From positions 490,880-554,879 of the forward strand of contig NZ_JAGGQB010000006.1 in NCBI RefSeq assembly GCF_018613535.1: a stretch of 64,000 bases of DNA, given 5' to 3'. Of the stretch, positions 24,523-32,782 are shown in pieces; position 1 is the first letter of the stretch; each line of letters begins with the position of its first letter. Both the position numbers and the translations under genes were made by a program. The notes under the pieces were generated by a model that worked only from the letters and a program-made list of their open reading frames with translations, did not search any database and was not told where the DNA came from. The DNA comes from Bacillus sp. ISL-51. Lineage in GTDB: Bacteria > Bacillota > Bacilli > Bacillales > Bacillaceae.

Positions 24523-25929
24523 TTGAAAGAGGTTAGATTGCCAAATTTATTGGAAATTATTATCTTATTATTCGGGTTTTTAGCGCTTGTTTTATCATTT
24601 ACGGTGTTTTTAGATTTGCCGATCCAGCTGGCCTTGTTTATTTCATGGTTCATCGCTATTATTCTCGGAGTCAGGCTGGGATACTCTTATAAAGACTTGC
24701 AGTCGGCCATTGTAAGCGGAATATCAAACGGGCTTGAAGCGGTTTTAATTCTCGTTTCGGTCGGAGCGCTTATCGGAACATGGATTGCCGGCGGTGTTGT
24801 ACCGACTTTAATTTATTACGGTTTAGAGTTTATTAATCCTAATGTCTTTTTGCTTGCCACACTGATTATTTGCTCTATTATGTCTGTAGCGACGGGAACG
24901 TCATGGGGAACCGTAGGAACTGCGGGGATTGCCATGATTGCCATCGGTGAAGGGCTTGGCATACCGCTACCGATTGTAGCCGGAGCCGTTTTGTCAGGCG
25001 CTTACTTCGGGGACAAGCTTTCTCCGCTGTCTGACAGCACGGTGCTTGCATCCACACTTTCTAAGGTGGATGTGCTGTCCCACGTCAGAGCGATGATGTT
25101 TCTGTCTATTCCGTCCTATATTATTACGGCGATTCTTTTTACGGTAACGGGATTTGTATACGGCGGGAAAAATATTGATCTCGACAAAGTGGAATTTTTA
25201 AAATCCTCTTTGCAGCATACATTTGACATTCATGTGTGGATGCTCATACCGGCTGTTGTCGTCATTGCTCTTTTGGTTCTGAAAAAGCCGTCCATGCCGG
25301 TAATCGTAATAGGCGCTTTGCTTGGCGCGATCTGGGCTTCTGTTTTTCAGGGAATGAATTTTGCAGACGCGATTGCTACAGCTTATAATGGTTTTTCGAT
25401 TAAAACAGATGTCGAATTTTTAAACGGCCTGTTAAACCGCGGAGGCATAACAGGCATGCTTGATTCATTAATCGTCATTATTTTCGGTCTCGGATTCGGC
25501 GGACTGCTTGAAAAGCTGGGTGTCTTAAAAGTGATTGTGTCAACATTTGAAAAAAAGCTTACATCAGCCGGAAACATCACGCTTTCAACGCTGATTGTAG
25601 CCTTTTTAGCCAACATTTTCGGCTGTGCTATGTATGTTTCATTGATTTTAACGCCGAAAATTATGGAAAACAGTTATGATAAACTGAATCTTGACAGAAG
25701 GATTTTATCCCGCAACGCAGAGGTGGGCGGCACGCTGACCTCAGGGATGGTGCCTTGGTCTGATAACGGCATCTATATGGCCGGCATTCTCGGAGTGTCC
25801 ACGTTTTCTTACCTGCCGTTCATGTGGCTCAGTTTTGTTTCTATAGGACTTGCTTTATTGTACGGCTATACAGGGAAGTTCATTTGGTACACGAAAGAGA
25901 AATCCTTGCAATCTCAAAAACTGGGTTAG
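24523..25929 (+). CDS. mleN: Malate-2H+/lactate-Na+ antiporter MleN
   Basis: 468-residue NhaC-family antiporter with about 11 membrane segments. In B. subtilis it takes up malate with protons and expels lactate with Na+, driving a malolactate cycle. Conserved parts include GTSWGTVGTAG, the discontinuous-helix region SGAYFGDKLSPLSDSTVLAS, and GGTLTSGMVPWSDNG. TTG 24523 follows AGGGGGATTTC. It is followed 12 nt later by mleA, which uses the malate taken up. Confidence 0.93.
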   Translation: MKEVRLPNLLEIIILLFGFLALVLSFTVFLDLPIQLALFISWFIAIILGVRLGYSYKDLQSAIVSGISNGLEAVLILVSVGALIGTWIAGGVVPTLIYYGLEFINPNVFLLATLIICSIMSVATGTSWGTVGTAGIAMIAIGEGLGIPLPIVAGAVLSGAYFGDKLSPLSDSTVLASTLSKVDVLSHVRAMMFLSIPSYIITAILFTVTGFVYGGKNIDLDKVEFLKSSLQHTFDIHVWMLIPAVVVIALLVLKKPSMPVIVIGALLGAIWASVFQGMNFADAIATAYNGFSIKTDVEFLNGLLNRGGITGMLDSLIVIIFGLGFGGLLEKLGVLKVIVSTFEKKLTSAGNITLSTLIVAFLANIFGCAMYVSLILTPKIMENSYDKLNLDRRILSRNAEVGGTLTSGMVPWSDNGIYMAGILGVSTFSYLPFMWLSFVSIGLALLYGYTGKFIWYTKEKSLQSQKLG

Positions 25930-25941
25930 GAGGTTCACTTT

Positions 25942-27255
25942 ATGATCACAAAGCATATGATTCGGACATTAATGATTGAAACGCCGACTGTCCCCGGAAA
26001 TCTGGGAAAAGTGGCTACAGCCATCGGCATAATGGGAGGAGACATCGGGGAGGTTGAAACCGTTAAGGTCGGGCCGAACTACACGATGCGGAACATTACC
26101 GTTCAAGTCGAAAATGAAGAGCAGCTTCGAGAGGTCATTCAGGCCATTGAAGCCCTCGGGGAAGGCATTCGGCTTCATACGGTGTCAGATGAAGTGCTCT
26201 CAGCCCATGAAGGCGGCAAAATTCAGATGAAAAGCAAAATGCCGATCCGCACGTTAGCGGAACTGGGCCGTGTGTATACGCCGGGTGTCGCCGACGTGTG
26301 CAGGCTGATTGAAAACGAACCTGAAAAAGCGTCCATTTATACGACAATCAGCAATTCAGTCGCTATTGTGACCGATGGAACGGCGATTCTCGGCCTCGGC
26401 AACATCGGTTCTGTCGCGGGAATGCCCGTCATGGAAGGGAAAGCTGCGCTTTTTGATCAGCTTGCCGGCATCAGCGGAATTCCGATTCTGCTGGATACCT
26501 CTGACCCGGAAGAAATCATTCGCACAGTAAAACATATTTCACCGGGCTTCAGCGGAATTTTGCTTGAAGATATCGGCTCGCCGCATTGCTTTGACATCGA
26601 GGACCGCCTGAAAGAAGACTTAAATATACCTGTCATGCACGATGATCAGCACGGAACGGCGGTTGTCACTCTTGCTGCTGCGATTTCGGCATGTAAAAGC
26701 GCCGGACTTGATTTAAAAGAAGCGAAGGTCGGACAAATCGGGCTTGGCGCGGCAGGAGTAGCCATCTGCCGTATGTTTATGGCATACGGAGTCAAAGCCG
26801 TTTGCGGAACGGACAAGTCAGAAGAAGCAATGAACCGCCTCGCTCAATACGGAGGCCAGCCGCTTGAAAGCATCAAGGATTTAATGGATACATGCGACAT
26901 TGTCATCAGCACGACCGGAGTCCCCGGTCTGATTAAAAAAGAGTATGTCAGACAGGGCCAGGTCATTTTGGCATTGTCTAATCCGAAACCGGAAATTGAA
27001 CCGGAAGAGGCGTTAGAAGCGGGTGCTGGTTATGCGGCAGACGGCCGTTCAGTCAATAATGTCCTCGGTTTTCCCGGCATTTTCCGAGGCGCGCTGAACG
27101 CCAAAAGCAAGGTGATTGACCATGAGATGCTCGTTGCTGCGGCAGAAGCCATTGCTTCTTGTACGAAGCACGGGGATCTCGTGCCGCAGCCGCTTGATCC
27201 GAAAGTGCATCAAGCCGTTGCAGCCGCCGTTGAACGTATAGCAAGAGGCAAGTAA
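25942..27255 (+). CDS. mleA: NAD-dependent malic enzyme MleA with N-terminal ACT domain
   Basis: Decarboxylates malate to pyruvate with NAD. 437 residues: an ACT-like regulatory domain at about 5-80 (LMIETPTVPGNLGKVA...GGDIGEVE), then the malic enzyme core with RTLAELGRVYTPGVADVC, IEDRL, HDDQHGTAVV and the NAD motif QIGLGAAGVAIC. The ACT domain suggests control by a small ligand. RBS TAGGAGG precedes ATG 25942. Operon with mleN, closed by the next terminator. Confidence 0.95.
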   Translation: MITKHMIRTLMIETPTVPGNLGKVATAIGIMGGDIGEVETVKVGPNYTMRNITVQVENEEQLREVIQAIEALGEGIRLHTVSDEVLSAHEGGKIQMKSKMPIRTLAELGRVYTPGVADVCRLIENEPEKASIYTTISNSVAIVTDGTAILGLGNIGSVAGMPVMEGKAALFDQLAGISGIPILLDTSDPEEIIRTVKHISPGFSGILLEDIGSPHCFDIEDRLKEDLNIPVMHDDQHGTAVVTLAAAISACKSAGLDLKEAKVGQIGLGAAGVAICRMFMAYGVKAVCGTDKSEEAMNRLAQYGGQPLESIKDLMDTCDIVISTTGVPGLIKKEYVRQGQVILALSNPKPEIEPEEALEAGAGYAADGRSVNNVLGFPGIFRGALNAKSKVIDHEMLVAAAEAIASCTKHGDLVPQPLDPKVHQAVAAAVERIARGK

Positions 27256-27264
27256 ACATTGTTT

Positions 27265-27298
27265 ACAGTACCGGATTCTCTTCCGGTGCTGTTTTTTT
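27265..27298 (+). terminator. Terminator after mleA
   Basis: ACAGTACCGGA pairs with TTCCGGTGCTGT around TTCTC, followed by seven T. Confidence 0.85.
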
Positions 27299-27366
27299 GG
27301 TGAATAAGAAGCGGAATTCTTTGGCAACCTAACAGGAAGAAAAAGACGGAATAAAGAGGTGTCAAT

Positions 27367-27657
27367 ATGGATTATTTTCCGCTGATCCATACAAATATTT
27401 GGGATGCGGTAATCGGTGTTCCGGTCGTTTTATGCGTGACGCAGCTGATTAAGGTGTTCTGCCGGGTTCCGAGCTTATACGTTCCCGTCTTCGCTCTTGT
27501 GATCGGCAACATTGTTTCTATCGTTTTCGGACATCATGAGCACGTGTATGCGGGGATTTTTATGGGGTTTTTTTACGGATATGCCGCGATGGGAAGCTAT
27601 GCCTCAACGAAAACCTCTCTTCGCGCCTTCAGGACAAAACATGAACCGTATTCGTAA
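27367..27657 (+). CDS. Small integral membrane protein, function unknown
   Basis: 96 residues with three likely membrane helices: WDAVIGVPVVLCVTQLIKVF, YVPVFALVIGNIVSIVFG and YAGIFMGFFYGYAAMGSY, ending in a basic tail (RAFRTKHEPYS). The layout resembles small phage holins, but no lysis or toxin partner lies nearby. It is more likely a housekeeping membrane protein. AAAGAGGTG precedes ATG 27367, and codon use looks like its neighbours. I do not recognise a gene name. Confidence 0.7.
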   Translation: MDYFPLIHTNIWDAVIGVPVVLCVTQLIKVFCRVPSLYVPVFALVIGNIVSIVFGHHEHVYAGIFMGFFYGYAAMGSYASTKTSLRAFRTKHEPYS

Positions 27658-27713
27658 ACATCCCGGCTGAAATCTGCTATCATAAAGGCAAAGGTAATAG
27701 GAGTGATTGGCAG

Positions 27714-27941
27714 ATGGCTAAAAGCAAAGCAAGAAAAAAACGTGCGCATCTCGCAAGAAACGGAGTGCGGGGCGCGTCATTATCACGAGGAGTGCAGCCG
27801 TCCTTCAGCACGCATGAACGGATGACCAAAAGCAAAAAGGACCGGCTTCAAAACTTCAAACACAAAAAGAGGAATCCTTATGATCACTATAGTGATGGCA
27901 GGGATTCTTTTTTTTTGCCGCAATCTCGCAGCTTTCTATGA
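27714..27941 (+). CDS. yqkK: Small basic protein YqkK
   Basis: 75 residues, extremely basic at the N-terminus (MAKSKARKKRAHLARNG) with a conserved-looking middle (FSTHERMTKSKKDRLQNFKHKKRNPYDHY). Size and place match B. subtilis yqkK; a nucleic-acid-binding role is only a guess. TAGGAGTG precedes ATG 27714. The last 20 codons contain a strong intrinsic terminator, so full-length mRNA may be rare or the annotated end may be wrong. Confidence 0.72.
   Translation: MAKSKARKKRAHLARNGVRGASLSRGVQPSFSTHERMTKSKKDRLQNFKHKKRNPYDHYSDGRDSFFLPQSRSFL
27869..27916 (+). terminator. Terminator inside the 3' end of yqkK
   Basis: GAATCC (27872-27877) pairs with GGATTC (27902-27907), enclosing the palindrome ATCACTATAGTGAT; nine T follow. 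The T run lies about 25 nt before the yqkK stop codon. Confidence 0.8.
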
Positions 27942-27948
27942 ATTCTGT

Positions 27949-27977
27949 GTCATGTTTTCTCTTTTCTTTCATACAAT
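27949..27977 (+). promoter_or_regulatory. Sigma-E promoter of spoIIM
   Basis: GTCATGTT (27949-27956), 13-nt spacer, CATACAAT (27970-27977). The -10 fits the sigma-E consensus CATACAnT exactly, which suits mother-cell expression of spoIIM. Confidence 0.85.
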
Positions 27978-28017
27978 CTACTAAATCAAGTCAATAGAGT
28001 ATGCGGGAGGAAACGGT

Positions 28018-28662
28018 ATGCGAAAACAATCGTATAAAGAAATGTTTTTTCGCCATGTCAAGGATCATCTGTCTCTTTATATATTTGTGTTTGTCTTGTT
28101 TTTAATGGGAGTCATCTTCGGCGCTATCATTGTTAACAGCATGACGATTACACAAAAAGAAGATTTGTATTACTATTTAAGCAAGTTTTTCGGGCAGCTG
28201 TCAGATGGGAAGCATGCCGGCGCTTCAGAGATGTTTTGGCAGGCTGTCTTTCATGATGTAAAATACTTAGGGCTGATGTGGATTTTGGGCATATCCGTTA
28301 TCGGATTGCCGGTTATTTTCATCATGATCTTTCTAAAGGGAATTGTCGTCGGATTTACGGTCGGTTTTTTAGTGAATCAAATGGGGATGAACGGCTTTTT
28401 CCTATCATTCATTTCAGTGCTTCCGCAAAATATCGTGCTGATTCCCGCGTATCTGATTATGGGGACATGCTCAATCGCTTTTTCGCTGAAGCTGATCAGG
28501 CAGCTGTTTGTGAAGCGGAGCCTTCATGACGCGCCGATTCAGTGGTTTGGACGCTACGCCCTTGTGCTTGTTCTCATTTTGCTTTTGTCACTCCTCTCCT
28601 CATTTTTAGAAGCCTACGTGTCTCCGCTCTTTATGGAAAAGCTGTCATCGCGAATTTTTTAG
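28018..28662 (+). CDS. spoIIM: Stage II sporulation protein M
   Basis: Membrane component of the SpoIID-SpoIIM-SpoIIP machine that thins septal peptidoglycan and drives engulfment of the forespore. 214 residues with about five hydrophobic segments; the SpoIIM-family core [17 protein letters not shown] is present. GGGAGGAAACGGT precedes ATG 28018. Expressed alone from the sigma-E promoter just upstream. Confidence 0.95.
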   Translation: MRKQSYKEMFFRHVKDHLSLYIFVFVLFLMGVIFGAIIVNSMTITQKEDLYYYLSKFFGQLSDGKHAGASEMFWQAVFHDVKYLGLMWILGISVIGLPVIFIMIFLKGIVVGFTVGFLVNQMGMNGFFLSFISVLPQNIVLIPAYLIMGTCSIAFSLKLIRQLFVKRSLHDAPIQWFGRYALVLVLILLLSLLSSFLEAYVSPLFMEKLSSRIF

Positions 28663-28698
28663 AATCATTATTAAAAAATAACATTTTTATTTATCAGT

Positions 28699-28713
28699 TT
28701 GTAATAATTATAG
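28699..28713 (+). promoter_or_regulatory. PerR box at the fur promoter
   Basis: TTGTAATAATTATAG matches the Per box TTATAATnATTATAA at 12 of the 14 defined positions. It abuts the fur -35, where PerR would repress. PerR control of fur is known in B. subtilis. Confidence 0.82.
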
Positions 28714-28742
28714 TTGGAACTCTGCGCGTATTTTGTTATAAT
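28714..28742 (+). promoter_or_regulatory. Sigma-A promoter of fur
   Basis: TTGGAA (28714-28719), 17-nt spacer, TATAAT (28737-28742). Confidence 0.85.
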
Positions 28743-28774
28743 GGGTCATGGAATGCGGCGTAGGAGGGAAAGAC

Positions 28775-29224
28775 ATGGAAAACCGTATTGATCGAATTAA
28801 AAAGCAGCTGCACTCATCAAGCTACAAGCTTACGCCACAGCGTGAAGCGACAGTAAGGGTGCTGCTTGAAAACGAAGAAGACCATTTAAGCGCAGAAGAT
28901 GTATACCTCCTCGTAAAAGAGAAATCTCCTGAAATTGGTCTCGCTACAGTATACCGTACATTAGAATTATTAACAGAATTAAAAGTCGTCGATAAAATTA
29001 ACTTCGGGGACGGCGTATCCCGCTACGACCTTCGCAAAGAAGGAGCGGCCCACTTTCACCATCATTTGGTGTGCATGGAGTGCGGAGCCGTCGATGAAAT
29101 TGAAGAAGATCTGCTTGAAGAAGTTGAAGAAGTCGTGGAACGTGATTGGAAATTTAAAATTAAAGATCATAGATTGACTTTTCACGGCATCTGCCACCGC
29201 TGCCGCGGAAAAGAAACAGAATAA
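28775..29224 (+). CDS. fur: Ferric uptake regulator Fur
   Basis: Iron-sensing repressor of siderophore and iron transport genes. 149 residues: N-terminal winged helix (YKLTPQREATVRVL, GLATVYRTLELL), then a metal-binding dimer domain with HFHHHLVC and the structural zinc pairs C100-x2-C103 and C140-x2-C143. Almost identical to B. subtilis Fur. ATG 28775 is preceded by TAGGAGGG; 9 upstream codons are not counted. A Per box overlaps the promoter region. Confidence 0.97.
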   Translation: MENRIDRIKKQLHSSSYKLTPQREATVRVLLENEEDHLSAEDVYLLVKEKSPEIGLATVYRTLELLTELKVVDKINFGDGVSRYDLRKEGAAHFHHHLVCMECGAVDEIEEDLLEEVEEVVERDWKFKIKDHRLTFHGICHRCRGKETE

Positions 29225-29230
29225 AAGCCT

Positions 29231-29265
29231 TTGAACCTTTTCTATTAGGAAAGGGTTTTTTGCTG
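29231..29265 (+). terminator. Terminator of fur
   Basis: AACCTTTTC pairs with GAAAGGGTT around TATTAG, then TTTT. Confidence 0.75.
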
Positions 29266-29338
29266 TTTTTATGTATAAAAGCCTATGAAATTGGCATAAG
29301 GTGTACTAACAGTTGCCAAAGAAAGGGTCGATCGTGAC

Positions 29339-29566
29339 ATGGGCAGATTCATGAAAACAGCCGTGGATACCATCAAAGTGTTTATTCTGTTCACAGGTTT
29401 TACCGCGCTGTTCTATTATGCTATGATATGGGTGAATTCAGAGTATGAAAATTATCATCGGTACGATAAGCCGGAAGGCTCCGCCGTCAAAGTAGCCGGA
29501 ACGGAAAATGAGGAGAAGGAAGGCTGGTTCGGCCGGTTGATCTTTTTTTACCAAAACGGGGAGTAG
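29339..29566 (+). CDS. yqzK: YqzK, DUF4227 small membrane protein
   Basis: 75 residues with one membrane helix ([19 protein letters not shown]) after a short basic start, then the conserved [18 protein letters not shown] segment. It fits DUF4227, always found next to xerD in Bacillus; function unknown. The start is ATG 29339 with GAAAGGG upstream. The 7-nt gap to xerD suggests one transcript. Confidence 0.85.
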   Translation: MGRFMKTAVDTIKVFILFTGFTALFYYAMIWVNSEYENYHRYDKPEGSAVKVAGTENEEKEGWFGRLIFFYQNGE

Positions 29567-29573
29567 ATCGAGA

Positions 29574-30464
29574 GTGAAGGATCAAATTAAGGATTTCATC
29601 CATTATGTGAGGGTTGAAAGAGGGCTGTCCCGAAATACGATGATGTCCTATGAGCGTGATCTGAAAAGTTATTCTCTCTTTTTAACAGAAACCCTTCAGA
29701 TCGCATCATGGAATGATGTGACCCGACTTCATATTATTCAATATTTAAAGCATATAAAAGACTCCGGGAAATCAGGGAAGACGTCCGCCAGGCATTTGGC
29801 ATCGATCCGTTCGTTTCATCAATTTATGCTGAGGGAAAAAGTCACTGATAAAGACCCTTCCGTACATATTGAAACACAAAAAACAGAGCGTACGCTCCCG
29901 AAAGTGCTGGCACTGAATGAGGTAGAACTGCTGTTGGACACGCCTAAGCTTGACAGCCCGTTCGGCCTCAGGGACAAAGCGATGCTTGAACTGCTGTATG
30001 CCACAGGCATCAGGGTCAGTGAAATGATCGAGCTGAAATTGTCCGATGTCCATTTATCGATGGGATTTGTCCGCTGCTTCGGGAAAGGCCGGAAGGAGCG
30101 GATCGTGCCGATCGGTGAAGCCGCAGCCCATGCGATAGAGGAATACGTCGCGAAAGCCAGAGGGAAACTATTAAAGAAAAACGTGACCGAAGCGCTTTTT
30201 TTAAACCACCACGGCAGGCAGATCAGCCGCCAGGGGTTTTGGAAAAACTTAAAAAAAATAGCGCTTGAAGCGGGAATCAGAAAAGAGCTGACCCCGCACA
30301 CGCTCCGGCACTCTTTTGCCACGCATCTCCTTGAAAACGGAGCTGATTTGCGGGCGGTGCAGGAGATGCTGGGACATGCCGATATTTCCACGACACAAAT
30401 TTATACACATGTGACAAAAACAAGGCTGAAGGACGTGTATAAGCAATATCATCCGCGCGCCTAG
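29574..30464 (+). CDS. xerD: Site-specific tyrosine recombinase XerD (RipX)
   Basis: Works with CodV at the dif site to resolve chromosome dimers, in addition to a loading role near the terminus. 296 residues: an N-terminal SAM-like core-binding domain (residues 1-100) and a catalytic domain with Arg147 (TGIRVSE), Lys171 (FGKGRKE), His242 and Arg245 ([10 protein letters not shown]), His268 (LGHADI) and Tyr277 (TQIYTH). All catalytic residues are present. Starts at GTG 29574. Confidence 0.96.
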   Translation: MKDQIKDFIHYVRVERGLSRNTMMSYERDLKSYSLFLTETLQIASWNDVTRLHIIQYLKHIKDSGKSGKTSARHLASIRSFHQFMLREKVTDKDPSVHIETQKTERTLPKVLALNEVELLLDTPKLDSPFGLRDKAMLELLYATGIRVSEMIELKLSDVHLSMGFVRCFGKGRKERIVPIGEAAAHAIEEYVAKARGKLLKKNVTEALFLNHHGRQISRQGFWKNLKKIALEAGIRKELTPHTLRHSFATHLLENGADLRAVQEMLGHADISTTQIYTHVTKTRLKDVYKQYHPRA

Positions 30465-30465
30465 C

Positions 30466-30497
30466 GGCCTCTGCCGCAGATGCGGCGGTTTTTTTCT
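30466..30497 (+). terminator. Terminator of xerD
   Basis: GCCGC-AGAT-GCGGC stem followed by GGTTTTTTTC. Confidence 0.85.
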
Positions 30498-30551
30498 GTG
30501 TCCGGAATGTAGCGAAGGTTCTTATTATTTGGATTTGCATTGTCAACGGGA

Positions 30552-30567
30552 ATGTAAACGGTTTATA
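30552..30567 (+). promoter_or_regulatory. cre site (CcpA) upstream of deoB-pupG
   Basis: ATGTAAACGGTTTATA matches the catabolite-responsive element WTGNAARCGNWWWCAW at all but two positions. It sits immediately before the -35. CcpA repression of this operon is known in B. subtilis. Confidence 0.75.
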
Positions 30568-30568
30568 C

Positions 30569-30598
30569 TTGAGTTGTCTGACCTCTGTAAGCTACAAT
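30569..30598 (+). promoter_or_regulatory. Putative promoter of deoB-pupG
   Basis: TTGAGT (30569-30574), 18-nt spacer, TACAAT (30593-30598). Confidence 0.6.
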
Positions 30599-30628
30599 GA
30601 ACAGATGGAAGAAAAGGAGGCTTTTATG

Positions 30629-31813
30629 ATGTCTGAATACAAATATAAACGTGTATTTTTAATCGTAATGGATTCTGTCGGAATCGGTGAAGCGCCGGAT
30701 GCCGCCGACTTTAATGATATAGGCGCAAATACGCTCGGGCATATTGCGGAGCAGATGAACGGCTTACATATGCCGCATATGGCACAGCTCGGTCTCGGCC
30801 TGATCGGAGACATCCGCGGTGTGGAAAAAACCGAACATCCTCTTGCTTATTACGGAAAAATGCAGGAGGCGTCTAACGGGAAGGATACGATGACGGGGCA
30901 TTGGGAAATCATGGGTCTCTATATCGAAAAACCGTTCAAAGTGTTCCCGGAAGGATTTCCTGATGAGCTTCTGCAAGAGCTTGAAAAACGTTCAGGGCGG
31001 AAAATCATCGGAAATAAACCGGCTTCAGGTACGGCGATCTTGGATGAGCTCGGCAAAGAACATATGGAAACGGGAGCACTGATTGTATATACATCGGCAG
31101 ATTCCGTTTTGCAGATTGCCGCCCACGAGGATATCGTTCCGCTTAAAGAGCTGTACGAGATCTGTGAGACGGCCAGAGAGCTGACGCTTGATCCGAAGTA
31201 CATGGTCGGCCGGATCATCGCGCGCCCGTTCGTCGGTGAACCCGGCAGCTTTAAACGGACGCCGAACCGCCATGACTATGCGCTTAAGCCATTTGGCCGC
31301 ACGGTGATGAATGAACTGAAGGACAGCGGCCTGGATGTGATTTCCATCGGGAAAATTTCTGATATTTATGATGGGGAAGGCATAACGTCTTCACGCAGAA
31401 CGGTTTCTAATATGGACGGCATGGACAAAGTGATTGAAACGCTCGATGAAGATTTTACGGGCATCAGCTTTGCCAATCTCGTTGATTTTGACGCGCTGTA
31501 CGGACACCGCCGCGATCCTCTCGGCTACGGTAAAGCGCTTGAAGAATTTGATGCAAGGCTTCCGGAAGTATTTGAAAAAATGAAGGAAGACGATTGTCTC
31601 ATTATTACAGCTGACCACGGCAATGATCCGATCCATCACGGTACGGATCACACGAGAGAATTTGTGCCGCTTCTTGTGTACAGCAAAAAGCATAAACAGG
31701 CTGAACGCTTACCGCTTGCGGATACATTTGCCGATATCGGAGCGACCATAGCCGATAATTTCAAAACAGAAAAACCGAAATACGGAAAAAGCTTTTTATC
31801 ACGATTACAGTAG
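30629..31813 (+). CDS. deoB: Phosphopentomutase (DeoB, Drm)
   Basis: Interconverts ribose or deoxyribose 1-phosphate and 5-phosphate, feeding nucleoside sugars to central metabolism. 394 residues of the alkaline-phosphatase superfamily: catalytic metal ligands in [25 protein letters not shown] and HHGTDHTRE, and the phosphorylated Thr region [16 protein letters not shown] lies 8 nt before ATG 30629; the adjacent ATG 30626 is possible. First gene of an operon with pupG, 11 nt apart. Confidence 0.95.
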   Translation: MSEYKYKRVFLIVMDSVGIGEAPDAADFNDIGANTLGHIAEQMNGLHMPHMAQLGLGLIGDIRGVEKTEHPLAYYGKMQEASNGKDTMTGHWEIMGLYIEKPFKVFPEGFPDELLQELEKRSGRKIIGNKPASGTAILDELGKEHMETGALIVYTSADSVLQIAAHEDIVPLKELYEICETARELTLDPKYMVGRIIARPFVGEPGSFKRTPNRHDYALKPFGRTVMNELKDSGLDVISIGKISDIYDGEGITSSRRTVSNMDGMDKVIETLDEDFTGISFANLVDFDALYGHRRDPLGYGKALEEFDARLPEVFEKMKEDDCLIITADHGNDPIHHGTDHTREFVPLLVYSKKHKQAERLPLADTFADIGATIADNFKTEKPKYGKSFLSRLQ

Positions 31814-31824
31814 GGGGACTTTTT

Positions 31825-32643
31825 TTGAAACAAAAAATTGAACGGGCTGCTGCTTTTATTAAAGAAAACTTGAAAGAAACGCCTAAAGTCGGTTTGATTT
31901 TAGGCTCAGGGCTCGGTGTGTTAGCCGATGAAATTGAGGGAGCTGTCAAGCTTACATATGAAAATATCCCTGATTTTCCGGTCTCAACCGTAGAAGGCCA
32001 CGCCGGCCAGCTTGTGCTGGGAACGCTTGAGGGTGTGCAAGTCATCGCGATGCAGGGCCGCTTTCATTACTATGAAGGCTATTCAATGGACCAGGTGACG
32101 TTTCCCGTCCGTGTCATGAAGGCGCTTGGCGTCGAATCTCTCATCGTGACAAACGCAGCCGGCGGCATTAACACTGAGTTTCGAGCCGGCGATCTGATGA
32201 TTATCACGGATCATATCAACTTTATGGGCACGAATCCGTTAATCGGACCGAACGAAGCCGATTTCGGAGCAAGATTCCCTGATATGTCAGAAGCCTATGA
32301 CAAACAGCTGTCAAGCTTAGCTGAAAAAACAGCAACTGAGCTAAACATTCCTGTTCAAAAAGGCGTGTATACGGCGGTTACGGGGCCTTCCTACGAAACG
32401 CCCGCCGAGGTGCGCTTTTTAAGAACGATGGGGTCTGACGCTGTCGGAATGTCGACTGTTCCGGAAGTCATCGTCGCAAACCATGCCGGTATGCGCGTTC
32501 TCGGTATTTCCTGCATTTCCAATGCGGCTGCCGGTATTCTTGACCAGCCGTTATCTCATGATGAGGTAATGGAAATGACAGAAAAAGTGAAAGGCGGCTT
32601 TTTGAAGCTAGTAAAAGCTGTTGTCGCCCGTTCTCAATCATAA
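31825..32643 (+). CDS. pupG: Purine nucleoside phosphorylase PupG (PunA)
   Basis: Splits guanosine and inosine with phosphate to free base and ribose 1-phosphate. 272 residues of the trimeric PNP class: phosphate loop LGSGLG, QGRFHYYEG, TNAAGGIN and SNAAAGI. The product ribose 1-phosphate is the substrate of DeoB, encoded just upstream. TTG 31825 follows AGGGGGAC. Distinct from the hexameric DeoD. Confidence 0.94.
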   Translation: MKQKIERAAAFIKENLKETPKVGLILGSGLGVLADEIEGAVKLTYENIPDFPVSTVEGHAGQLVLGTLEGVQVIAMQGRFHYYEGYSMDQVTFPVRVMKALGVESLIVTNAAGGINTEFRAGDLMIITDHINFMGTNPLIGPNEADFGARFPDMSEAYDKQLSSLAEKTATELNIPVQKGVYTAVTGPSYETPAEVRFLRTMGSDAVGMSTVPEVIVANHAGMRVLGISCISNAAAGILDQPLSHDEVMEMTEKVKGGFLKLVKAVVARSQS

Positions 32644-32655
32644 TGAATTAACCAA

Positions 32656-32689
32656 GACAGCTGTTTCTTAAGAAGCAGCTGTTTTTTTT
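32656..32689 (+). terminator. Terminator of deoB-pupG
   Basis: ACAGCTG...CAGCTGT stem with a TTCTTAAGAA interior, then eight T. Confidence 0.88.
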
Positions 32690-32723
32690 GAGCCTTCTAA
32701 ACGAAAGATTTTCCATATGAGGC

Positions 32724-32751
32724 GTATAAAACCACCCGGCTTGGAAAAAAT
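32724..32751 (+). promoter_or_regulatory. Sigma-F promoter of dacF
   Basis: GTATA (32724-32728), 14-nt spacer, GGAAAAAAT (32743-32751). This is the GYATA / GGnnAnAnT pattern of early forespore genes; it lies inside an upstream in-frame extension of dacF and so argues against that longer start. Confidence 0.75.
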
Positions 32752-32782
32752 GAAAAAGATTATGAAATGGAGGGCTTTGGAG

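Noticed and set aside
27367..27657. Holin or toxin-antitoxin module
   Set aside because: No lysin, antitoxin or phage gene nearby; the resemblance rests on hydrophobicity alone.
29819..30391. A 190-codon minus-strand frame inside xerD
   Set aside because: Ser/Phe-rich antisense shadow of a complete recombinase gene.
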